A stretch of DNA of 49,096 nt from Pseudomonadota bacterium (lineage in GTDB: Bacteria > Pseudomonadota > Gammaproteobacteria > Burkholderiales > Burkholderiaceae_C): assembly GCA_023436025.1 (NCBI GenBank), contig JAEZKX010000178.1, positions 1 to 49,096 of the forward strand, read 5' to 3'. Under the pieces are notes generated by a model. That model was not told the origin of the DNA and did no database searches. It saw only the letters and a list, made by a program, of their open reading frames with translations. Below, piece after piece: positions 25,801 through 33,599 of this stretch (position 1 is the first letter of the stretch; the number at the start of each line of letters is the position of its first letter). The position numbers and the translations under genes are program-made.

Positions 25801-28117
25801 CCGAATGCGGCAGCAAGGGCTGCGTGTCGCCGCTCGCCTGCACGCGCGAACCGCGCACGGCCGTCCAATCGGGCGTCGCGTGGAACGCCAGGAGCATGGC
25901 GTCCGTGTCGAGCCGGCCGAACCGGATGTTGTCCTCGTAGTGCACAACCGCCCGCGGGTCCGGACGGCGAAGTTCGGAGGCTCCGGCCACGACGTAATGC
26001 CAGAACGGGTTGATGCCCGCCTCGCGGATGTCCTTGTAGGCGGCGAGATAGGCCTCCGTGCTGAAGTCGTCACACGGATTGCGCCCCTCGCGCCAGCCTC
26101 GCTCGCAATAATGCCGGATCGCGTCGGCCGGGGCCGGATCGATGTCTGGATTCATCGCCCGGTAGAAGGCTTCGTCGAACTGCCCCGAGGCCCGGATCGC
26201 CTCGACCTCGATCGCCACCCGCGCCTCGTCGCGCGACGCCGTTTCGCCCGGGTGTGCCGGCCGCCCTTCCGCCGCACCGGCGAGAACGTAGTGCAGCAGC
26301 GGATTCATGCCCGCTTCCTTGATGTCCGGGGACGTCGCCAGGTAGAACAGGGTGTCGAAGGCGGCCGAGGGATTCCTGCCTTCGCGCCAGCCGTGCGCGC
26401 AATAGTGCTGGACGGGATCGACGACGCTGGCGAGGTCCGGGTACCGCGACCGGTACCAGGCCTCGTCGAACAACCCGCTTTCGCGGATCGCCGCCACCTC
26501 GCTGGCCAGTTGGCCAGGCCCGCTCGCCTCGCCTTGCGGCCCCAACGCTTCTGCCGGTGCCCCCTGCGCACCCGGATCGATGGGCAAGAGTGCATCGGGA
26601 TGGGGTTTCCTCAGCTCGGCCGCTCCAGCCCGGAGATAGTGGGCGAAAGGGTTGACCCCCGCCTCGCGAATGTCCGCATTCGTCTCGAGGTAGTACCGGG
26701 TGCTGAAGCGAGGCGAAGGGTCGCGCCACTCGCGCCAGCCGTGCGCGCAATAGTGCGCGATCACGTCCAGGGTGGCGGGAAGGTCCGGATTCGCGGCCCG
26801 ATAGAACTCCTCGTCGAACTGGCCGGATGCGCGGATCGTCTCGGCATCCGCCGCTTCCGCGCCGGCGCTGCCTCCCTGCAGGCGGCTGGCAAGCCTTCTC
26901 AGCTTGGCGCGGGCCAGCCGGGCCACGGCCATCAGCCTGCGCGCCGGCGCGGTGGCCCGCCAAGACCTGGATTGCAGGAGTTCCTCGATCCGGTCGAGCG
27001 CGGCACGCAGATGGACCTCGTCCTCGTGATGGGTCTGCTGCATCCGCGAGGACCCGTCAGCGAGTTCTTGCCGGAGGGTCGCGAGCACGCCGGCATGCTC
27101 CTCGAGCTGGCGACGCATGCTGTCGCGCTCCAGCTCGAGTTGCTGGTTGAGCCGTTTCAACGATTGCAGCTGCTCATGCTGAGCGACGATCTGGGCCATC
27201 AGGGCGTCGATGCGCTGGTCTCGCCGGGCCACCTGCTCGTCACGCTGGGCGAGCTGCATGTCGCGCTGGCCGATCTGCTCGTCGCGGCGCGCCAGCTCCT
27301 GATCGCGCTGGCCGATGTGGGTGTCGCGCTGCTCGAGGGCCAGCCGAAGTTCACGGGCACCGCGGGCCACTTCATCATGGCTCGCCTGCAGTGCCACCAG
27401 GCGTTCCTCGGATTCCGCTTGCTGCGCGCGAAGGGCCGCGATCGTGCCCTCGGCATCGACGAGTGCGACGTGGTCGGGACTCAGGAAGCCGGCGCGGCTC
27501 TCGAGGCCGGATCGCGAATCGAAGCCGTTGGAATAGTCGTCGAGCGCATCGAGCATGCGGCGCGGGTAGGCATCGGCATGCTGCCGGTCCTTGACGAACA
27601 CGGCCACGAAGTCATGCCATGCGCCGCCGCTTTCGTACGTGTCGGGCGATCGCTGGCCCACGAAGGACTCGGTCAGCAGCGTGCGGTAGCCGTTGTGGCT
27701 GGCCCAGGCTTCGAGCGCGCGCCCGGCATCCGGGTAGAAGCGCCAGCAGTCGACCGGGTAACGATGGATGCTCCCGTTGCTGGGCACGTTGAGGTAGAGC
27801 AGCCCATCCGGCTTGAGCACCCGGAGGATCTCCAGGAACACCAGCCAGTGGAACTGGGAATGTTCGAAGCAGGAACTGCAGACGACAATGTCGAGGCTTG
27901 CGTCAGCGAAAGGCAGCTTGTAGGGGTCGTCCAGCACCACGTCGACGCCATTGCCGGCCACGAAGTCGACCCCGACGTAGCTCAGGTGAGGCGGAAGCAC
28001 ATCTTTCAGGGAACCGTTGACGTCCTGCGCGCCGATGTCGTAGACGACGGCACCTTCCCGGCCGGCGCAGTAAGTCTCGAAGAACAGCTTGCCGAAGTTG
28101 AGGGCGGATGGATGCAT
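22877..28117 (-). CDS. Giant polysaccharide enzyme: methyltransferase, coiled coil, tandem repeats, WbsX-like, GT2 and GT4 domains
   Basis: This is a single 1,746-residue chain. Domains: (a) class I SAM methyltransferase, about 1-175 (V-Y-D-I-G-A-Q-D at 25-32, V-G-V-D-F, L-P-F-A-D-A-S-L-D); (b) coiled coil, about 220-385, with six perfect heptads of the form (Q/R)-R-D-x-x-(aliphatic)-x at 263-304; (c) three repeats of about 83 residues (426-509, 542-625, 639-723), each with F-D-x2-(F/W)-Y-R, H-Y-C-x-(R/H)-G-W-R-E and N-P-x2-H-Y; (d) WbsX-like region, 725-1055, with S-W-N-D-W and L-E-P-D but without the usual aromatic catalytic segments; (e) GT2, 1063-1300 (E-S-D-D at 1154-1157); (f) GT4, 1363-1725. 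No Shine-Dalgarno is obvious before the ATG; the epimerase gene ends 56 bases upstream. The role is probably polymerisation and methyl capping of the polysaccharide, by analogy. Confidence 0.85.
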   Translation of the reverse strand: MHPSALNFGKLFFETYCAGREGAVVYDIGAQDVNGSLKDVLPPHLSYVGVDFVAGNGVDVVLDDPYKLPFADASLDIVVCSSCFEHSQFHWLVFLEILRVLKPDGLLYLNVPSNGSIHRYPVDCWRFYPDAGRALEAWASHNGYRTLLTESFVGQRSPDTYESGGAWHDFVAVFVKDRQHADAYPRRMLDALDDYSNGFDSRSGLESRAGFLSPDHVALVDAEGTIAALRAQQAESEERLVALQASHDEVARGARELRLALEQRDTHIGQRDQELARRDEQIGQRDMQLAQRDEQVARRDQRIDALMAQIVAQHEQLQSLKRLNQQLELERDSMRRQLEEHAGVLATLRQELADGSSRMQQTHHEDEVHLRAALDRIEELLQSRSWRATAPARRLMAVARLARAKLRRLASRLQGGSAGAEAADAETIRASGQFDEEFYRAANPDLPATLDVIAHYCAHGWREWRDPSPRFSTRYYLETNADIREAGVNPFAHYLRAGAAELRKPHPDALLPIDPGAQGAPAEALGPQGEASGPGQLASEVAAIRESGLFDEAWYRSRYPDLASVVDPVQHYCAHGWREGRNPSAAFDTLFYLATSPDIKEAGMNPLLHYVLAGAAEGRPAHPGETASRDEARVAIEVEAIRASGQFDEAFYRAMNPDIDPAPADAIRHYCERGWREGRNPCDDFSTEAYLAAYKDIREAGINPFWHYVVAGASELRRPDPRAVVHYEDNIRFGRLDTDAMLLAFHATPDWTAVRGSRVQASGDTQPLLPHSVAGFYAATDGATLQRQAALARSHGVQGFCFPVRLEAGGELGLGALGAFLDQQDVDIRFCLALDGAAATSPAAGPLMDRAFGDSRALRVHGRVVVLLKPADSGAGVQDELGRLRRLLESQARGPVYLIACWTEGDGQAIADACAVGACDAVLDLPEPLVPRETGAYRLLESGGILSAPYSVVAAQGAARAHASRRSVFPLYQTVTVGRDSTAAGEPCPLVYKRFQPGQYRRWLDAAIEAARTIPQAERRLVFLRSWNDWNRGSVLEPDRSSGYGRLNETSRAILGIASGARMPKVSVIVPNYNHEPFLRQRLDSIYRQTYRNIEVILMDDCSRDGSRAVMDAYAAAHPDITRTLYNEVNSGGAFRQWAKGIKAASGDLVWIAESDDYCDERFLEVLVRRFDDEAVLLACGHSVFVDRDGVGMEQGFREYLWDLEEVERWDQPYVETAHREVRMALGIKNTIPNASGVLFRRPVDMALLDDPDWLSMRVVGDWVFYLHLARGGKIAYDPGATNYFRRYEGSTAESSYRKATFFQEVGRACQAVARLYDVPLSTLERCRASYREHYERLVGNGDEEFDAWFDFDAVMRARSKRLPNVMVSTMGFFPGGAEILPIRLANEFKRQGLSVLLLSTGLNPREDGVRRMLRNDVPLVETGEIEPVKHIIEQFGIEVLNSHQWHVQKYPVQVPDVFARLRSHVATLHGMIEHGNAFSVTEQELRAADRSVGTWVYTADKNLGPFVKFNMVSEDEKRFVKMPNGIQTPRIEPVRRGDLDIPEDAFVLCCVSRAIPDKGWAEAIEAVARARQLSGRDIRLVLVGNGPVYDEYRSVGVPPFVRLVGFSENSAGHYAGADMGIMLTRFRSESFPLTIVDCLFAGKPYIATDVGDIRNMLSSPDGVAGEVIGLEDWQVPVDAAAAAIAAFAGDERRYRKAQERVPRIVSRFRIEAVASLYIDLFRKSASGSGEDAPQDGRLALAAAEA
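27206..27331 (-). repeat. Six 21-bp imperfect tandem repeats encoding coiled-coil heptads
   Basis: Six consecutive 21-base units encode Q-R-D-T-H-I-G, Q-R-D-Q-E-L-A, R-R-D-E-Q-I-G, Q-R-D-M-Q-L-A, Q-R-D-E-Q-V-A and R-R-D-Q-R-I-D. The DNA copies differ mostly at wobble positions. Gain or loss of a unit keeps the reading frame and lengthens or shortens the coiled coil by one heptad. Confidence 0.85.
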
Positions 28118-28173
28118 GCGTGTGTTGTAGGTTCTTGCCGGCCCGCCTTGCGTCGCTGGCCAGCCTGTGGCGC

Positions 28174-29097
28174 CTAGGCCAGTGCTGCGGGGCTCGTCAT
28201 GCGCAAGCCCTCGCGCAGGGCGATCTTCGGCGTCCACTGCAGCTCGCGCCGGGCCAGCGCGTTGTCCAGGATGCTGACAGGCACGTCGAAGCTGCGGCCC
28301 GGCAGGTAGCGCCGCACGAGCGGGCGACCCAGGTACTCCTCGACTGCATCGGCCAGCTCGTTGATGCTCAGCCCCCGGCCCGAGCCGATGTTGAACACCT
28401 GGTGCGGTCCGTCATACCGCAGTGCGCACGCGAACGCGGCGGCGACATCCTCCACGTGCAGGTAGTCCCGCGTCACGGAGCCGTCGCCCCAGATCTCGAC
28501 CGGCTCGCCGCGGGCGCCCCGGTGGAGAAAGGCGGCGAGCGCTCCTTGGGCCGTGTCGACTCTCTGCCCCGCGCCGTAGGGGTTGGCGATCCTCAGGGAC
28601 ACCGGCTGCAGGCCGTGCAGGCGGCTGTAGAGGTGGAGGTACTTCTCGATCATCAGCTTCGTGATGCCGTAGGAAACCTCGGGCTGCGTCGGGTGGTCCT
28701 CCGCGATGGGAACGATCTTGGGGATCCCGTAGACCGTTCCTCCGGACGAAGCGAAGACGATCTTGCGCACGCCGCGACCCACCATGAGCGACAGCAGGCG
28801 CAGCGTCGCCACGACGTTGGTGTCGACGTCCTGGGCCGGAGCCTCGTTCGAAGCCTTGGGCAACATGGTCGACACGAGGTGGATGACGGCGTCGACGCCG
28901 TCCAACGCGGCGTCCAGGGCGCTCGGATCCTGGAAGTCGCCGGGCATCCACTCCAGGTCAGCCGCGTCCTTCAACCACGCCGGCACCGCCTGGGGCCGGT
29001 CGAAGACCCTCGCGCGCCAGCCATCCGCGACCACCTGACGTGTCACTGCCGAGCCGATGAACCCGGCCCCACCGAGAATCAAGCAAGTTTTTCGCAC
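28174..29097 (-). CDS. NAD-dependent nucleotide-sugar epimerase/dehydratase (extended SDR, GalE-like)
   Basis: This is a 307-residue extended SDR with the Rossmann loop G-G-A-G-F-I-G (9-15), catalytic Ser/Thr in A-S-S-G-G-T-V-Y-G and the Y-G-I-T-K pair. The substrate-side R-I-A-N-P-Y-G and R-D-Y-L-H-V-E-D-V-A segments are those of UDP-glucose/UDP-GlcNAc 4-epimerase relatives. It probably makes one of the sugars of the locus; whether galactose, GalNAc or another cannot be read from the sequence. The start is GTG at 29097, preceded by a GGGAG ribosome site, and overlaps the upstream GT2-GT4 gene by 19 bases. Confidence 0.87.
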   Translation of the reverse strand: MRKTCLILGGAGFIGSAVTRQVVADGWRARVFDRPQAVPAWLKDAADLEWMPGDFQDPSALDAALDGVDAVIHLVSTMLPKASNEAPAQDVDTNVVATLRLLSLMVGRGVRKIVFASSGGTVYGIPKIVPIAEDHPTQPEVSYGITKLMIEKYLHLYSRLHGLQPVSLRIANPYGAGQRVDTAQGALAAFLHRGARGEPVEIWGDGSVTRDYLHVEDVAAAFACALRYDGPHQVFNIGSGRGLSINELADAVEEYLGRPLVRRYLPGRSFDVPVSILDNALARRELQWTPKIALREGLRMTSPAALA

Positions 29098-31346
29098 GGA
29101 CTTCTCCCTGAATTTCCAACCGCGAGGCTGTCATAGACATCCTCGTACTTCTGCACCATCACGTCCGGATCGAACTTGCGGACGGCATGCGGCACCTCCT
29201 CGATCATGCGTCGATATGCGCGCTCGTCCACCGCCAGATGGCTGATGAGCTGGGCAAGGGTTTCGATGGGAACAGCGCGATCGACCAGCCCGAACACGGC
29301 GCCCGCGAGCCCCGAGCGTCCTTGCAGCATCCCCGGGATTTCGCCGATGGCGCTGGCCACCATGGGACGGCCGGCCCACAGGCAGTCGATGAGAACCAGC
29401 GGCGCGCTTTCCCCTTCGAAGCGCGATGGCAGCAAGCCGAGGTCGCTCATGGCGAAATAGTCACGTACGTTGGCCCGGAAACCAAGGAAGTGGATCGTCT
29501 CGCACTCGAACATGGGTCGCAAGCGCTGGAACTCCTCTCCTTCACCGATGAGCACGAGATGGATGGTCCGGCCGCAGGATGCCTGGGCCGCCCGCACGGC
29601 CCGGATCGCCTCTTCCCAGCCCTTTTCGGGAATGGCGCGCGAGACCAAGCAGCAAACGAAATCGTCCGCCGCGATGCCCAGCGACCCACGGTCCACCGCG
29701 CGCATCTCCCGGCGAGGCAGGGCGTTGTCGATGCGCACGAAGCGCTTGCGTGCCTGGAAGTCGGGGCTGAAAGGCTTCAGATTCTTTTCAGCGGTGTAGA
29801 CGATCCGGTCCAGCGCCCGGTCCATGCGGGGCAGCAGATCAGCCAGCGCATCGCCCGACATGCTCTCGTACATGCCATGCATGGTCACCAGCTGCCGGGT
29901 CTGCGGATGCCGGGCCAGGCAGTCGGCGAGCACCATGTCGGCCCAGGCGTGATGGGAGTGCGCGATCTCGATGCCGAGGTGGTCGCACAGGGCGCCGATG
30001 GCGCCCAGGTGCTCGAGTTCGAACAAGGGGACCGCCGGATCCAGCATCCGGCGCACGCCGGGTTCGGTCGGTGCATGGCGCAGGTTCAGGAAGCTCACCG
30101 CGTGACCGCGTCGCTTCAACGCATTGGCGAGATTGATGGGGAAGGTCTCGCCGCCGCCCGCGATGAGCGCGAAGCCCACCATCAGGAGATTCGGGCTGCG
30201 CTCGCCGGCAGTCGCGCGCGCCCTGGACAGGCTGTAGAGGCGGTCGAACTCCGCTTGCGCATCGAAACCATTGCGCGTGCACCACTCCCCGTACAGACGA
30301 TCCCTCTGGGACTGCAGGATGTCCGGCTGAAGCTTGTACAGGCGCAGCAAGGTGGACGCGACGACCTCCGCCTCCCGATAGTAGGTTTCGGCCTTGCGAA
30401 CGTTGTGGGATGTGCCGGCGTCGTGCTGGCGGTAGTAGTTCGTCGTTCCGGGGCTGTAGCCCACCAGGCCGCCCCGGACCAGGTGGAGGTAGAAGATCCA
30501 GTCACCGCACAGCCGCAGCGACTTCCAGCCAGCGTCCGAAAGAAGCGGCATCGCGCCGGGGTGGCGGAAGACGGCGCTGCTCGCATTGGGCACCACGTTC
30601 TTGCGCGCCCACGCCTGGTTGACGAGCCAATGCGCAGAGCGGATGAACGGCTGCCCCACCAAGTCGGCAAGGCAGTCGGCGAGGTGCTCAGCCGTCGTCC
30701 AGATGGTCTGGCCACCGCTTTCCACGAACTCCGTGCGCGAAAACGCCAGCGTCACGGCCTCGTTTCGGAAGAAGCGAACCAGTTCCCGCAGGAAGTTCGC
30801 ATCGCAGTAATCGTCGCTTTCGGCGATCCACACCAGTTCGCCGCGGGCGAGCTCCAGCCCCTTGTTCCACTGGTTGAAGACGCCGCCTGAATTGGCCTCG
30901 TTGAAGAAGGTCCGCGTCCGGTCGGCATGCCGGGTGGCGTACTCCAGCAGGATCTCCCGACTGCCGTCCGTCGAACAATCGTCGAGCAGGATGACCTCGA
31001 AGTTGTCGTACTCCTGGCCATAGATGGAATCGAGGCGCTGGCGCAGGTAGGACGCATGGTTGTAGTTCGGCACGATCACCGAAACCCGGGGCGCGAAGGC
31101 CGTGTCGTCCGGCGGCACCGCACAGGCCGGCAAGGCGCCGGCCGTGCCGCCCGCCGGGGCGTGCCCGGCCGCATCCGCCAGCACGGCGGCACGGCGCCAC
31201 AAGCCGCGCCATCCCTCGTTCCTGAACACCCGCAGGGCCTTGCGCGCCACGAGGGTCGCGGAGCCATAGAACGCGACGGCCCGCCGGGCGCCGCGGATCG
31301 CCCGCACAATCCCGGCGCCGCCGCGCCTGAACGATCCAGCCGTCAC
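29079..31346 (-). CDS. Bifunctional GT2-GT4 glycosyltransferase, paralogue of the giant enzyme's C-terminal half
   Basis: This is a 755-residue fusion. The GT2 domain (about 86-330) has V-S-V-I-V-P-N-Y-N-H-A and the D-D pair in I-A-E-S-D-D-Y (174-180). A helical linker follows, then a GT4 domain (about 395-745) with G-G-G-E-T-F-P near its start, V-S-R-A-I-P-E-K-G-W and the donor loop F-E-G-E-S-A-P-L-V-L-I-D. In that loop the second Glu of the E-x7-E motif is Asp. The same layout, linker and Asp occur in residues 1063-1725 of the giant protein. The start overlaps the wzt stop by four bases. It probably adds two sugars of the repeat unit. Confidence 0.88.
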   Translation of the reverse strand: MTAGSFRRGGAGIVRAIRGARRAVAFYGSATLVARKALRVFRNEGWRGLWRRAAVLADAAGHAPAGGTAGALPACAVPPDDTAFAPRVSVIVPNYNHASYLRQRLDSIYGQEYDNFEVILLDDCSTDGSREILLEYATRHADRTRTFFNEANSGGVFNQWNKGLELARGELVWIAESDDYCDANFLRELVRFFRNEAVTLAFSRTEFVESGGQTIWTTAEHLADCLADLVGQPFIRSAHWLVNQAWARKNVVPNASSAVFRHPGAMPLLSDAGWKSLRLCGDWIFYLHLVRGGLVGYSPGTTNYYRQHDAGTSHNVRKAETYYREAEVVASTLLRLYKLQPDILQSQRDRLYGEWCTRNGFDAQAEFDRLYSLSRARATAGERSPNLLMVGFALIAGGGETFPINLANALKRRGHAVSFLNLRHAPTEPGVRRMLDPAVPLFELEHLGAIGALCDHLGIEIAHSHHAWADMVLADCLARHPQTRQLVTMHGMYESMSGDALADLLPRMDRALDRIVYTAEKNLKPFSPDFQARKRFVRIDNALPRREMRAVDRGSLGIAADDFVCCLVSRAIPEKGWEEAIRAVRAAQASCGRTIHLVLIGEGEEFQRLRPMFECETIHFLGFRANVRDYFAMSDLGLLPSRFEGESAPLVLIDCLWAGRPMVASAIGEIPGMLQGRSGLAGAVFGLVDRAVPIETLAQLISHLAVDERAYRRMIEEVPHAVRKFDPDVMVQKYEDVYDSLAVGNSGRSPCEKLA

Positions 31347-32776
31347 GAACCCACCGCCTCCCCCGGCTGCGCGGCGGCCGCCGGTTGCGTCACCCCCAGA
31401 CGGATATCGAGCATGGGAATGCCGATCAGCCCGGTGGACACCGCCTCGTGGTGCGCCCGCACCACGAGGGCGTCATGGATCCAGTGCAGCTGGCGATGAT
31501 CCGCTTGCGTGCCCTCGGCGAGCGCCACCTGGAAGACGTAGTCGCCTTGTGCCAGCCATGGCATGTAGAACTCGAACTCCGCCGCGAACGACTCCCCCGC
31601 GCTGACCTGCAGCGGCTGGCCTGCGCAGGCCAGGAAGCTGTTGTCGCCGAAGAGGCTCTGGCCGAGGCGGTCCCGGAGCATGAAGCCGAAGATCGGACTG
31701 CGCAGGTCGATCGCGGCCACGGCCTCGATGCGCATCACGACCCGCTCGCCACCGACGACCCAGCTCAGCGGCTGGCCTTCGGCGTCGAGCAGGCGGACGT
31801 CCTGGATCGTGGCCTCCGTGCCACCGAATTGCGCACGTTCCTCCTGTTCGCGGAAGCGGAACACCTCGAGGTCATTCCTCAGATTGCTGCCATTGACGAT
31901 GGCCGTACGCTGGTCCTTCCAGACCAGTCCGGGCTGCCTCAGCCGCTGGATGCGCGTCGCTGCGGCCTGCGCCGAGGCCGGAGCCGGCGCAGGGCTGGCG
32001 GCGTTGGCCTGGAGGGCGCCGAACAGGTCGTCCAGGTACATCTCGCACACCTGTTTGGCGGCGCCCTGCTCCCGCACCTGTCCCGCCTGCAGCCACAGCG
32101 CCCGGTCGCACAGGTTCATGACCGAACCGGAATCGTGGCTGACGTAGAGCAGCGATCCGTGCTCCCTGAACTTGCGGATGAAGCGCATGCACTTCTGTGT
32201 GAACAGCGCGTCGCCCACCGCCAGCGCCTCGTCCACCACGAGGATGTCGGCGTCCACATGCGCGATGACGGCGAATGCCAGGCGCACGAACATGCCGCTG
32301 GAGTACATCTTCACCGGCTGTTCGAGGAACTCGCCGATGTCGGCGAACGCGGCGATGGCATCGAAGCGCGCGTCGATCTCCTCGCTGGTGAGGCCGAGCA
32401 AGGTGGCGTTCATGCGGACGTTCTCCCGCCCGGTGAACTCCGGATTGAAGCCCGCGCCGAGTTCGAGCAGCGCCGCGATCCGCCCGGAGGTTTCCACCCG
32501 GCCGGTGGTCGGGCTGAGCGTTCCGCAGAGGATCTGCAGCAGCGTGGATTTGCCCGATCCGTTGCGCCCGATGATGCCGATCGCTTCCCCGCGCCGCAAT
32601 TCGAACGACACGTCCCGCAGGGCCCAGAAATCCCGGTAGTACTGCGCCGGGCGCAGCCCGACAGCCCGGCGCAGGTGGGGCAACACGAACTGCTTCAGGC
32701 GGTCGCGCGGAGTCTCGTAGATGTGGTACGCCTTGCCCACGCCTTGCGCCCGCACCGCAACATCGCTAGAGGACAT
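31343..32776 (-). CDS. wzt: Polysaccharide ABC exporter ATPase with C-terminal recognition-type domain (Wzt)
   Basis: This is a 477-residue ATPase. The nucleotide-binding domain carries Walker A G-R-N-G-S-G-K-S-T (70-78), signature Y-S-S-G-M (158-162), Walker B D-I-L-V-V-D-E-A (177-184) and H214. After a Pro/Ala linker (about 255-272) a beta-rich domain (about 300-465) matches the Wzt carbohydrate-binding extension: G-G-T-E-A-T-I, G-G-E-R-V-V-M-R-I, P-I-F-G-F-M-L-R-D and the G-D-N-S-F segment. In O9a-type systems this domain recognises the modified non-reducing end before export. The start overlaps the permease stop by 11 bases. A small Trp/His segment (431-437) ends the domain. Confidence 0.93.
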   Translation of the reverse strand: MSSSDVAVRAQGVGKAYHIYETPRDRLKQFVLPHLRRAVGLRPAQYYRDFWALRDVSFELRRGEAIGIIGRNGSGKSTLLQILCGTLSPTTGRVETSGRIAALLELGAGFNPEFTGRENVRMNATLLGLTSEEIDARFDAIAAFADIGEFLEQPVKMYSSGMFVRLAFAVIAHVDADILVVDEALAVGDALFTQKCMRFIRKFREHGSLLYVSHDSGSVMNLCDRALWLQAGQVREQGAAKQVCEMYLDDLFGALQANAASPAPAPASAQAAATRIQRLRQPGLVWKDQRTAIVNGSNLRNDLEVFRFREQEERAQFGGTEATIQDVRLLDAEGQPLSWVVGGERVVMRIEAVAAIDLRSPIFGFMLRDRLGQSLFGDNSFLACAGQPLQVSAGESFAAEFEFYMPWLAQGDYVFQVALAEGTQADHRQLHWIHDALVVRAHHEAVSTGLIGIPMLDIRLGVTQPAAAAQPGEAVGS

Positions 32777-33599
32777 CGGCGAACCCCTTGCGCGTCTTCT
32801 GGAACCAGGCATAACCCGCCCATCCCGTCAACACGGCGAGCGACGAATAGAGCAGCCATCCGCTCCAGTCGGGAAGCTGGCCGAACACCAGCACCATGCG
32901 GCTTTGCTCGATGACGAAGGTCAACGGGTTCGCCTGCATCCAGGGCCGGAAGAACTCGGGCACGGCCGTGATCGGGAAGAACACGGGCGAAAGAAAGAGC
33001 AGCACCGTCGTCAGGAGACCGACGACCTGGCCGACGTCGCGCATGAAGACCCCCAGGGATGCAAGCGCCCATGCCACGCCCAGCGTCAGGACCACCAAAG
33101 GCGCCAACACCACGGGAAACAGCACCACCGTCCAGGGGATCGCACCGGTGGCGATGAAGACGCCAGCGAGCAGAACCACGAGGCTCACGGCGGCATGGAA
33201 CAGGGCGGCCCCCATGGTCACGACCGGCAGGATCTCGAGCGGGAACACGACCCGCTTGACGAAATTCACATGGCCCAGAACCAGGCTTGGCGCGCGGGTC
33301 ACGACTTCGGCGAACAACCCGTGCACGATGAGGCCGACGAAAAGCATGATCGCGAACTGGCCACGGTTGTCCGCGCCGGCGCTGTTCGGCCACCGCGCCT
33401 GCAGGACGACCGAGAACACGAACGTGTAGACCGTCAGCATGAGCAGGGGCGTCAACAGCGACCACAGAAGCCCGAAAAAGGAACCTCTGTAGCGCCCGAC
33501 GACTTCCCTGTGGATCATCGCGGCCAGCAGCCCACGGTTGTGCCAGACGCTTCCAACCATGGCGAACGGGGACGTCCGCGCCGCCGCATGGGGATTCAC
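32766..33599 (-). CDS. wzm: Polysaccharide ABC exporter permease (Wzm)
   Basis: This is a 277-residue ABC-2 permease with six predicted helices. The N-terminal amphipathic segment contains R-E-V-V-G-R-Y-R-G-S-F-F-G, the usual gate-helix signature of O-antigen exporters. It flips undecaprenyl-linked polysaccharide across the inner membrane with Wzt. The start chosen is GTG at 33599, which overlaps the rmlC stop (GTGA). An ATG 13 codons further in is possible but leaves a shorter gate region. Confidence 0.9.
   Translation of the reverse strand: MNPHAAARTSPFAMVGSVWHNRGLLAAMIHREVVGRYRGSFFGLLWSLLTPLLMLTVYTFVFSVVLQARWPNSAGADNRGQFAIMLFVGLIVHGLFAEVVTRAPSLVLGHVNFVKRVVFPLEILPVVTMGAALFHAAVSLVVLLAGVFIATGAIPWTVVLFPVVLAPLVVLTLGVAWALASLGVFMRDVGQVVGLLTTVLLFLSPVFFPITAVPEFFRPWMQANPLTFVIEQSRMVLVFGQLPDWSGWLLYSSLAVLTGWAGYAWFQKTRKGFADVL

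Noticed and set aside
22307..28177. Nearly 6-kb open frame on the plus strand opposite the giant transferase gene
   Set aside because: The minus-strand reading has six recognisable domains with intact motifs. The plus-strand reading has none, and its periodic Leu-rich stretch is only the complement of the heptad repeats.
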